Source: DATGLW01 sp035293965
Lineage (GTDB): Bacteria; Actinomycetota; Acidimicrobiia; Acidimicrobiales; RAAP-2
Reading direction: 5' to 3'
Assembly: GCA_035293965.1 (NCBI GenBank)
Contig: DATGLW010000009.1
Location: 1 to 10,435, forward strand
Length of the DNA stretch: 10,435 nt
In this document: piece by piece, positions 1-5,099 of the stretch
How the letters are laid out: each line of letters begins with the position of its first letter
Position numbering within the stretch: the stretch's first letter is position 1
Notes under the pieces: generated by a model
What the model was told of the DNA's origin: nothing
Databases searched by the model: none
The model's input: the letters and a program-made list of their open reading frames with translations, nothing else
Program-made: the position numbers and the translations under genes

Positions 1-127
1 GGGTGATGGTCTTGGAGGTCACCCCGGGGGCGCTGGCACCCGCCGGCCCTGCCGCCAGCACCACCGGAGCCGACATGACCGCCCCCAGCGCCGCCGCCGC
101 GGCGAACGTGATCCTCTTGCGGACCAT
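1..127 (-). CDS. N-terminus of a secreted protein, probable ABC transporter substrate-binding protein (partial)
   Basis: Only the first 42 codons are in the window; the gene continues past the left edge. The ATG at 127-125 follows a purine-rich stretch, GAGGGGAGGGGG, at 130-141, a strong ribosome-binding site. The peptide begins MVRKR, then has an alanine-rich hydrophobic core and an A-G-A-S-A stretch typical of signal peptidase I cleavage (about residues 29-33). The mature part starts APGVTSKTIT. An APGVT..TIT start just after the signal peptide is common in actinobacterial branched-chain amino-acid (LivJ/LivK-type, periplasmic-binding-protein fold) receptors of ABC transporters; this assignment rests on that short pattern. 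Export is well supported, ligand class is inference. It is divergent from the oxidoreductase at 298, with 170 bp between the two starts. Confidence 0.72.
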   Translation of the reverse strand, partial: MVRKRITFAAAAALGAVMSAPVVLAAGPAGASAPGVTSKTIT

Positions 128-189
128 GGCCCCCTCCCCTCGTGCCGCCCCCCGGCCGGCTCGTGCCTCGTCCGAGACGATGTGTCGGT

Positions 190-198
190 AGCATAACA
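190..198 (-). promoter_or_regulatory. Candidate extended -10 promoter for the secreted-protein gene
   Basis: Read on the minus strand, 198-190 is TGTTATGCT, a TATGCT -10 hexamer preceded by the TGN extended -10 element. A start site near 183 would give a leader of about 55 nt before the ATG at 127. No -35 hexamer is visible at 16-18 bp. The same bases contain a plus-strand TAGCAT (189-194), which could serve the divergent oxidoreductase. Predicted from sequence only. Confidence 0.35.
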
Positions 199-297
199 GG
201 CCGTGTCAGGAGCCCGTCGCCTCCCGATCGCGCCGTCGAGGGGTGGACCCTCGCTGCGCGCGCACGCCGCTCGGCGGCGCGCCCATGGACTCCGGTG

Positions 298-1272
298 ATG
301 CGCGCCGCGGTCGTCGAAGCCTGGGGAGAGCCGGAGTCGGTCGTCGTCGAGGACCTCGACGATCCTGAGCCAGGGCCTGGCGAGGTCCTCGTCCGGGTGC
401 AGTCGGCGGCCGTCAACTACCCCGATGTGCTCATCGCCGCCAACAAGTACCAGGTGTCGATCCCACCCCCGTTCACGCCCGGCTCGGAGTGGGCCGGCGT
501 AGTCGAGGCCCTTGGTCCCGGTGTGAGCACGCTGCGCGTGGGCGACCGAGTGACCGGTGGCGGTTTCGTGGGCGCCTTCGCCCAGAAGCTCGTCGCGCCG
601 GCCACGGTGGCGCGGATCCCCGACGGGGCGTCGTTCGACGCCGCAGCGTCCTTCTCGGTCGTGTACCGCACCGCCTACACCGTGCTGCGCTCCGTGGCCG
701 AGGTGCGACCAGGTGAATGGGTGGCCGTCCTCGGTGCCGCTGGCGGCGTGGGGCTGGCCACCGTCGACCTCGCGGTCGTCCTCGGGGCACGGGTGCTCGC
801 CGCGGCCTCCTCGGCCGACAAGCTCGCCGTCTGTGCCGAGCGGGGGGCGGCTGCCCTCGTCGACTACACCTGCGAACCGCTCAAGGACCGGATCAAGGAG
901 CTCACCGGCGGCGGGGCAGACGTGGTCGTGGACCCCGTCGGCGGCTCCCACGCCGAGCAGGCCCTGCGGGCGACCCACTACGGCTCGCGCTTCGTGACCG
1001 TCGGGTACGCCTCTGGCGAGATCCCCCGGATCCCGCTCAACTTGGTCCTGCTCAAGGGGGTGCGGGTGATGGGCTACGAGGCCCGCACCTTCGGCTCCAA
1101 CGAGCCGGCGCTCGCCGCCAGGGACCGCCGGGAGGTCGACGACCTGTTCGCCGCCGGGCGCATCTCGCCGTACGTGAGTGCCGTCTACGGCCTCGACGAG
1201 GTCGGTGCCGCGCTGCGCCACGTGGGCGACCGGCGTGCGATCGGCAAGGTGATCATCCACCCCTGGGAGTGA
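298..1272 (+). CDS. NADPH:quinone oxidoreductase-like medium-chain dehydrogenase
   Basis: A 324-residue cytosolic enzyme of the zinc-free quinone oxidoreductase branch of the medium-chain dehydrogenase/reductase (MDR) superfamily, the usual length for that branch. Residues 1-120 form the GroES-like catalytic domain, with the family pattern PGPGEVLVRV (25-34), AAVNYPD (37-43) and PGSEWAGVV (61-69). The Rossmann domain has the nucleotide-binding loop GAAGGVG (146-152). The cysteine-rich structural zinc loop of classical alcohol dehydrogenases is absent. Members reduce quinones, enones or enoyl-type substrates with NAD(P)H; the substrate here cannot be read from sequence. I chose ATG 298 because homology-like sequence (MRAAVVEAWG) begins there; GTG 295 is an equal alternative. 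The frame is open back to 142, but those residues look non-coding. No clear ribosome-binding site precedes it. It converges on the CoA-transferase gene, with 158 bp between stops and no clear terminator. Confidence 0.93.
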   Translation: MRAAVVEAWGEPESVVVEDLDDPEPGPGEVLVRVQSAAVNYPDVLIAANKYQVSIPPPFTPGSEWAGVVEALGPGVSTLRVGDRVTGGGFVGAFAQKLVAPATVARIPDGASFDAAASFSVVYRTAYTVLRSVAEVRPGEWVAVLGAAGGVGLATVDLAVVLGARVLAAASSADKLAVCAERGAAALVDYTCEPLKDRIKELTGGGADVVVDPVGGSHAEQALRATHYGSRFVTVGYASGEIPRIPLNLVLLKGVRVMGYEARTFGSNEPALAARDRREVDDLFAAGRISPYVSAVYGLDEVGAALRHVGDRRAIGKVIIHPWE

Positions 1273-1430
1273 GCTCGCCCGGCCGGGAGGCTGGCGCGCG
1301 TGCTCGGACCCCAGGTGACGAGCAGTCGCCCGTTCGTGCGACATCAGCCGTCGGCGGCAACCCTGGAACAGCTGCACCCCTCCGCAGGACGTGCGCGGGC
1401 TCGTTCTGCGCGGCGGCCGGTGCGGACGGC

Positions 1431-2660
1431 TCAGGTGACCGCGCCTGCGATCTTGAGGTTCAAGATCTCCTCCTCGCTGCGCCCGAGCTCGCGGAGGATG
1501 TCGTCGGTGTGCTCGGCGAACTGCGGTGCGCGGCGCAGATCCGGTGGTGTCTCGTCGAACTGGACCGGGTTGGCGACCAGGCGGCGCTCGTTCCCCTCCA
1601 TGTCGACGACCGGCCGGATGTAGCCGTTCGCCTCCATCTGAGGGTCAGCGGCGATCTCCAGGGGGTCTTGGATCGGCGCCCACTGCCCCTCCATGGTCTT
1701 GAGCTTCTCGAGCCAGTAGGAGTACGGCTTGGCGGCGATGGCGTCGGCGACGTACTTGCCAGCCTCGAGCGCGTTGGCCATCAACTTCTCGGCCGTACTG
1801 AACCGCTCGTCCTCGATGAGGTGCTCCAAGCCCAGGTGGCGGCACACGTCGGCGAAGTAGCGGCCGGGCTGGAGCATCGTGAAGTTGATCCAGCGGCCAT
1901 CTGAGGTCCGGAAGTTGCCGATCGTCGGATTGACGGCCAGGTTCATGGGGGAGTCGAGGGGCGGCGGCGCCACGACCTCTTCGGTGAGCATGGCGTTGTT
2001 GATCGTCAAAGCCATGGCCCACGCACCGATGCTCATGAGCGACACGTCCACGACCGAGGGCTCACCGGTCACGGCACGGGCGTACAGGGCGGCGGAGATG
2101 CCGCCGGCGATGGTCATCCCCCCCATCGAGTCGCCGTAGGCGCCCCCGGGCTGGTTGATGACGCGGGGGCTGTCGGCTGGCGTCGTCGCCCACGCGCTCC
2201 CCATCCGACACCAGAAGGTCGACCCGTCGTAGCCACCCTTCTCGGCATCGGGGCCGCGCTGGCCGTGACCGCTGCCCCGAACGTAGATGATGTCGGGGTT
2301 GACGGCTCGGATGTCCTCCACCTCGAGGTGCAGGCGCCGACGAGCAGCGGGCAGGAAGTTGATGAGAAAGACGTCGGCCGTCTTGCACAGCTCGAGCAGC
2401 ACCTCGTGCCCTTCGGGGGTCTCGAGCGCCAGGCCGATGGAGCGCTTCCCCCGGTTGGGGTGCTCCATCAGAGGCTGGAACGACCCGATGGCCGCCCCGC
2501 CGGTGCCCAGCCGGAGGCCACGCTGCGCGTCACCGGTCTCCGCGTGCTCGACCTTGATCACGTCGGCGCCCCAGTCCGCCAGCACGGCTCCGGCAGAGGG
2601 GGTGAACGTGTACTGCGCCACCTCCACCATCTTGACGCCCTTCATCGGCTGGTAGGTCAC
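1431..2660 (-). CDS. CaiB/BaiF family (class III) CoA-transferase
   Basis: A 409-residue enzyme of the class III CoA-transferase family, which moves CoA between an acyl-CoA donor and a free carboxylic acid (formyl-CoA transferase, carnitine CoA-transferase, bile-acid and racemase relatives). Visible marks are the N-terminal AGAVLADWGADVIKVEH (23-39), NRGKRSIGLAL (69-79), the central GGAYGDSMGG (172-181) and the AALYARAVTGE block (190-200). D177 in the YGDS motif matches the catalytic aspartate that forms the acyl-enzyme anhydride in formyl-CoA transferase (Asp169). Length is normal. The GTG at 2660 is chosen because a GAGAGGAG site lies 4 nt upstream; the internal ATG at 2645 is also possible, and the open frame back to 2843 lacks family sequence. 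Substrate is unknown. It is divergently arranged with the DUF2505 gene. Confidence 0.94.
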   Translation of the reverse strand: MTYQPMKGVKMVEVAQYTFTPSAGAVLADWGADVIKVEHAETGDAQRGLRLGTGGAAIGSFQPLMEHPNRGKRSIGLALETPEGHEVLLELCKTADVFLINFLPAARRRLHLEVEDIRAVNPDIIYVRGSGHGQRGPDAEKGGYDGSTFWCRMGSAWATTPADSPRVINQPGGAYGDSMGGMTIAGGISAALYARAVTGEPSVVDVSLMSIGAWAMALTINNAMLTEEVVAPPPLDSPMNLAVNPTIGNFRTSDGRWINFTMLQPGRYFADVCRHLGLEHLIEDERFSTAEKLMANALEAGKYVADAIAAKPYSYWLEKLKTMEGQWAPIQDPLEIAADPQMEANGYIRPVVDMEGNERRLVANPVQFDETPPDLRRAPQFAEHTDDILRELGRSEEEILNLKIAGAVT

Positions 2661-2664
2661 TGCG

Positions 2665-2672
2665 CTCCTCTC
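2665..2672 (-). promoter_or_regulatory. Ribosome-binding site that sets the CoA-transferase start
   Basis: Minus-strand GAGAGGAG, separated by CGCA from the GTG at 2660. It favours the GTG over the in-frame ATG five codons downstream and over the much longer upstream open frame. Confidence 0.7.
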
Positions 2673-2814
2673 GGCTCGGTCACGTGCACACTCGGCTCCA
2701 CTCGGGCACTCGACGCTGCCGGCTCGTCGCTCGGCTCGCCGGCAACGGACCGCAGGGCTCGCCCGTGCACGCCGGCACGACTCAGGCAGCATGGCCAGGG
2801 AACTAGGTGTGTAC

Positions 2815-2843
2815 ATGCTACGCAGGGCTCCGGGAGGCGACAA
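2815..2843 (-). promoter_or_regulatory. Predicted promoter for the CoA-transferase gene
   Basis: On the minus strand, TTGTCG (2843-2838) and TAGCAT (2820-2815) are separated by exactly 17 bp, fitting a housekeeping-sigma promoter (TTGACA / TANNNT). A start site near 2808 would leave a leader of about 148 nt before the GTG at 2660. The divergent DUF2505 promoter lies about 40 bp away, so a single regulator could affect both. Confidence 0.45.
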
Positions 2844-2884
2844 GCCGACCGGTCAGCGGTGCCGGCGTGGCCGCTCGTGGCACG

Positions 2885-2890
2885 TACCAT
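2885..2890 (+). promoter_or_regulatory. Predicted -10 element for leaderless DUF2505 transcript
   Basis: TACCAT fits the actinobacterial -10 consensus TANNNT and is followed by six bases (CGACGG) and then the ATG at 2897. Transcription would begin at or next to the start codon, giving a leaderless mRNA. This agrees with the lack of any ribosome-binding site before the ATG. No -35 match is visible. Confidence 0.45.
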
Positions 2891-2896
2891 CGACGG

Positions 2897-3388
2897 ATGC
2901 ACTTCCGGACCGAGCACCGGTTCCGGGGCCCGCCGGACGAGGTGGCGCGTGTGCTGGCCGACCCGGCGTTCCACCTCTCGCTCCGCCTGCCGGACCTCAG
3001 CCTCCCGGACCTCCTCGATCAGCGCGCCGACGGCCAGAGCACCACCCTCGTCCTGCGGTACGAGTTCACGGGCAGCCTCGACCCGCTCGCCCGCCGGCTG
3101 CTCGGCAGCCACCGGCTGACGTGGGTGCAGGAGCTGGCCGTGCGCACCATGCCGGCAGCGGGCACGATCCGCTACCACGCCGAGCAAGGGCCCGAGCGGC
3201 TGCGGGGAGCGGCCACCTTCACGCTGGAGCCGGCCCCCGCCGGCGGGTCCGTCCGCAGGCTGGAGGGGACCCTCGCAGTGGGCGTGCCGCTCGTCGGCGG
3301 CATGGCGGAACGCCGGATCGTGGGCGGGCTGCTCCGCCGGCTCGACCTCGAGGCGGCTGCGGTCGACGAGCGGCTCGCGCACCGCTGA
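2897..3388 (+). CDS. DUF2505 domain-containing protein
   Basis: A 163-residue protein resembling the DUF2505 family of actinobacteria, which belongs to the START/SRPBCC-like fold with a large hydrophobic ligand cavity. The sequence starts MHFRTEHRFRGPPDEVARVL and continues with the DPAFH segment typical of this family, alternating beta-strand-like stretches, and a C-terminal amphipathic helix ending AVDERLAHR. No signal peptide or membrane segment is seen, so it should be cytosolic. No catalytic residues are known for the family, and its biological role is unknown. The start is the ATG directly after the predicted -10 element; the open frame upstream to 2807 does not look coding. It stands alone: the neighbours are a divergent gene and, 248 bp downstream, the phosphotransferase with its own promoter. 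A weak hairpin (GGCTC/GAGCC, 3396-3408) without a T-run follows the stop. Confidence 0.85.
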   Translation: MHFRTEHRFRGPPDEVARVLADPAFHLSLRLPDLSLPDLLDQRADGQSTTLVLRYEFTGSLDPLARRLLGSHRLTWVQELAVRTMPAAGTIRYHAEQGPERLRGAATFTLEPAPAGGSVRRLEGTLAVGVPLVGGMAERRIVGGLLRRLDLEAAAVDERLAHR

Positions 3389-3510
3389 GCCGCCGGGCTC
3401 CGGGAGCCACGTCGCCGGGAGGCTACCGGAGCCGCGCCGCCAACGCCTGGGCCCGCTCGGAGAGGCGCTCGACCTTCGGGCGCGGGCCGGCGCCTCGCCG
3501 AATGCTACCG

Positions 3511-3574
3511 GGCAGCCGGGCGCCGCGGCAGCCGGGCTCCGCGGCAGCCGGGCTCCGCGGCAGCCGGGCGCGCG
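3511..3574 (+). repeat. Four tandem copies of a 16-bp repeat
   Basis: Direct repeats at 3511-3526, 3527-3542, 3543-3558 and 3559-3574, consensus GGCAGCCGGGCTCCGC. Copies 2 and 3 are identical; copy 1 differs at one base (GCGCCGC for GCTCCGC) and copy 4 diverges at its 3' end. The array is intergenic and ends 7 bp before the -35 element of the predicted phosphotransferase promoter. An 11-bp match to the repeat core (GCCGGGCTCCG) occurs at 3392-3402, just after the DUF2505 stop. Confidence 0.9.
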
Positions 3575-3581
3575 GAGTTTG

Positions 3582-3610
3582 TTGCGGGTCGCCGGAGGCG
3601 GAGTTAGCTT
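3582..3610 (+). promoter_or_regulatory. Predicted promoter for the phosphotransferase gene
   Basis: TTGCGG (3582-3587) and TAGCTT (3605-3610) with a 17-bp spacer. A start site near 3617 leaves about 20 nt of leader containing the GAAGGAG ribosome-binding site. The local base composition is more A/T-rich than its surroundings, as expected for a promoter here. Confidence 0.5.
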
Positions 3611-3636
3611 CGCCGCCGGACACGAAGGAGCGATCC

Positions 3637-4629
3637 ATGCCCGCAGTCCCCATCGACGAGGCCGAGCTGCGTGCCCGCCTCGAGGCGGTGCTCGCCCAGG
3701 CCGTGCCCGGTGCCGGGTTGGGCGACCTCGCTCTTCTTCCGGGCGGCACCTCCAGCATCACCTACTGGGCGCCGCTGGGCGGCGTCACGACGGAGCGCAT
3801 CGTCGTGAAGGTCGCGCCAGCAGGTCTCGAGCCGGTCCGCAACCGCGACGTGCTCCGCCAGGCTCGCGTGCTGCGCGCCCTGTCGTCCACGCAGGTGCCC
3901 GTCCCCCGCGTCATCGCCGAGCACCCGGGGAACCCGCCGGAGGTGCCGCCGTTCTTCGTCATGTCCTTCGAGGCAGGAGACTGCGTCGAGCCCAACTCCC
4001 TCCCGGCGGCCCAGCGCCTGCCACCAGGCGAGGTGCGAGCCCGCGAGCTCGACGCGGCGCGCATCCTCGGTGTCCTGCACGCCGTCGATCCGGCGGCCGT
4101 GGGCCTCGGCGACGAGCCGGAGATCTCCCTCCGATCCGAGGTGCAGCGGTGGGTCGACGCCTTCGCCGCGTGCGACGAGGACCTGCGCGCGGGCTCGGAG
4201 GACGTGGCCGAGCGCCTGGCGGCCACCGTGCCGTCGATGGCGCCGAGCACCGTGATGCACGGCGACTTCCGGCTCGGCAACACCCTGTCACAGGGCAACC
4301 GGGTGGTGGCGGTGATCGACTGGGAGATCTGGTCCCGCGGCGACCCCCGTGTGGACCTCGCCTGGTTCCTCATGATGGCGAACCCCGACGAGACCCTGAA
4401 CCGCCCCACGTGCCCGGGCATGCCGTCCGACGACGAGCTCCTCGCCGCGTACCAGGCGGCGAGGGGGACGACGGTCGCAGACCTGGGCTGGTTCCACGCT
4501 CTGGTGCGCTACAAGCAGGCGGCGGCGGCCGCCTTCATCGCCCGCAACGCCCGCCGGCGCGGCGACGCCTCGGCCTCGGCCCAGGGCAACGCCGGCCTCC
4601 TGGCCTCGGCGAGCAAGCTGCTCGGCTGA
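3637..4629 (+). CDS. APH-family phosphotransferase (ACAD10/11-like kinase)
   Basis: A 330-residue protein with the aminoglycoside-phosphotransferase/choline-kinase-like fold. The N-lobe has a glycine-rich LLPGGTSSITYW loop (33-44) and the ATP-binding lysine K58 in IVVKVA. The C-lobe has the catalytic HGDFRLGN motif (H208, D210, N215) and the metal-binding VIDWE motif (D228), followed by GDPRVDLAW (235-243). All key kinase residues are present, so it should be active. The overall pattern is closer to the kinase domain of ACAD10/ACAD11 and the phosphotransferases of acyl-CoA gene sets (such as LvaA, which phosphorylates 4-hydroxyacyl-CoA) than to drug-resistance kinases; a hydroxyacyl-type substrate is inference. 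ATG 3637 has a strong GAAGGAG site (3624-3630) 6 nt upstream. The gene is probably cotranscribed with the small gene 30 bp downstream. Confidence 0.92.
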   Translation: MPAVPIDEAELRARLEAVLAQAVPGAGLGDLALLPGGTSSITYWAPLGGVTTERIVVKVAPAGLEPVRNRDVLRQARVLRALSSTQVPVPRVIAEHPGNPPEVPPFFVMSFEAGDCVEPNSLPAAQRLPPGEVRARELDAARILGVLHAVDPAAVGLGDEPEISLRSEVQRWVDAFAACDEDLRAGSEDVAERLAATVPSMAPSTVMHGDFRLGNTLSQGNRVVAVIDWEIWSRGDPRVDLAWFLMMANPDETLNRPTCPGMPSDDELLAAYQAARGTTVADLGWFHALVRYKQAAAAAFIARNARRRGDASASAQGNAGLLASASKLLG

Positions 4630-4630
4630 C

Positions 4631-4646
4631 GGCCGGGATCCCGGCC
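4631..4646. other. Perfect 16-bp palindrome after the phosphotransferase stop
   Basis: GGCCGGGATCCCGGCC reads the same on both strands and begins 2 bases after the TGA. As RNA it could fold as a 6-bp G/C stem with a GATC loop. There is no following T-run, and the next start codon is only 13 bp further on, so a weak terminator, a translation-modulating hairpin or a protein site are all possible. Confidence 0.5.
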
Positions 4647-4659
4647 CAAGGGTAGTGGC

Positions 4660-4887
4660 GTGCCGCCCAGGCGACCGGACCTCGCGGAGATCGCCAACGC
4701 CCTCTACCGGCTGCTGGCCGACATCGACAGCGGCGCGATGCCAGCCCCTGCCGCTGTCCGCCACCGCCTCGAGGGAGCAGCCCTCGCCTTCACCGCCGCA
4801 GCCGAGGGCCGCATCCCGACGGTGGGCGACCTGCTCGCCATCCTCTGGGACGGCGGTCCCACCGGCCCACCAGCCCCCGAGCGCTGA
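4660..4887 (+). CDS. Small hypothetical protein, 75 residues
   Basis: I do not recognise this protein. It starts with GTG at 4660, preceded by AAGGG (4648-4652) at a workable 7-nt distance, and ends with TGA at 4887. Codons end overwhelmingly in G or C, as in the neighbouring real genes, which supports coding. The predicted product is cytosolic and mostly helical: a helix around DLAEIANALYRLLADID (7-23), a second around VRHRLEGAALAFTAAAEG (33-50), and a short C-terminal helix (VGDLLAILWDG) before a proline-rich tail. No cysteines, signal peptide or membrane segment. It lies 30 bp after the phosphotransferase and likely shares its mRNA. The spacing to cydD is larger and filled by repeats, so a link to cydDC is not supported beyond proximity. 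Confidence 0.6.
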   Translation: MPPRRPDLAEIANALYRLLADIDSGAMPAPAAVRHRLEGAALAFTAAAEGRIPTVGDLLAILWDGGPTGPPAPER

Positions 4888-4908
4888 GCGCACCGCTACG
4901 CCCGGCCG

Positions 4909-5004
4909 TGCCGGGGACCGAAGCCTGCCGGGCCCGGCCCTGCCGGGGACCGAAGCCTGCCGGGCCCGGGCCTGTCGGGGACCGAAGCCTGCCGGGCCCG
5001 GGCC
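4909..5004 (+). repeat. Three tandem copies of a 32-bp repeat upstream of cydDC
   Basis: Direct repeats at 4909-4940, 4941-4972 and 4973-5004. Each unit runs TGCCGGGGACCGAAGC followed by CTGCCGGGCCCGGGCC. Copy 1 differs from copy 2 at one base (position 30) and copy 3 from copy 2 at one base (position 3). Each unit holds TGCCGGG twice, and copies 2 and 3 end in the 10-bp palindrome GGCCCGGGCC. The array starts 21 bp after the small gene and ends 5 bp before the predicted -10 element at 5010, so it covers the -35 region. The 32-bp period is close to three helical turns, placing the copies on one DNA face. Confidence 0.93.
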
Positions 5005-5009
5005 CTGGC

Positions 5010-5015
5010 TAACGT
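5010..5015 (+). promoter_or_regulatory. Predicted -10 element of the cydDC promoter
   Basis: TAACGT fits TANNNT and is followed by six bases and an ATG at 5022, the same spacing as at the DUF2505 gene. Transcription would start at or near 5022. No -35 hexamer is visible 16-18 bp upstream because that stretch lies inside the third 32-bp repeat. Confidence 0.45.
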
Positions 5016-5021
5016 TTCGGC

Positions 5022-5099
5022 ATGCCGGTCGAACCCCCGTCGCCCCGCTCCGGCGGAGGGGTCCTGCCCGGCGCGCGCACCGTGACCGCCGCCGGATGA
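5022..5099 (+). promoter_or_regulatory. Possible leaderless leader ORF coupled to cydD
   Basis: A 25-codon ORF begins at the ATG placed 6 bp after the predicted -10 element and ends with TGA at 5097-5099, overlapping the cydD ATG (5096-5098) as ATGA. The product would begin MPVEPPSPRSGGG, rich in proline, glycine and serine, with no cysteine. cydD itself has no good ribosome-binding site directly before its ATG, so ribosomes finishing this ORF could start cydD by coupling. Leaderless short ORFs of this kind are known in mycobacteria. It may be chance, since such ORFs are frequent in G+C-rich DNA. Confidence 0.35.

Noticed and set aside
19..1377. Long open frame on the minus strand (452 codons) opposite the oxidoreductase
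   Set aside because: It is antisense to a clear MDR enzyme, its composition is dominated by G, R, H and D with no family pattern, and long antisense frames are expected in such G+C-rich DNA.
1273..1430. Terminator between the convergent oxidoreductase and CoA-transferase genes
   Set aside because: A short palindrome CCCGGCCGGG (1278-1287) is present but has no T-run on either side, so I cannot call a terminator.
2661..2843. N-terminal extension of the CoA-transferase to an ATG at 2843
   Set aside because: The added 61 residues show no family sequence, would cross the predicted promoter, and a good ribosome-binding site lies right before the GTG at 2660.
3637..4629. Aminoglycoside resistance gene
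   Set aside because: The kinase motifs are shared by the whole APH superfamily, and the sequence and acyl-CoA neighbours fit the ACAD10/11-like group better; there is no mobile element nearby.
4909..5004. CRISPR array
   Set aside because: The units are directly adjacent with no variable spacers and there are no cas genes; the same holds for the 16-bp array at 3511-3574.
4655..5095. N-terminal extension of CydD by 147 residues
   Set aside because: It would translate the small gene in another frame and the 32-bp repeats (giving repeated PGPALPGTEACRA-like units); CydD-like sequence begins only at 5096.
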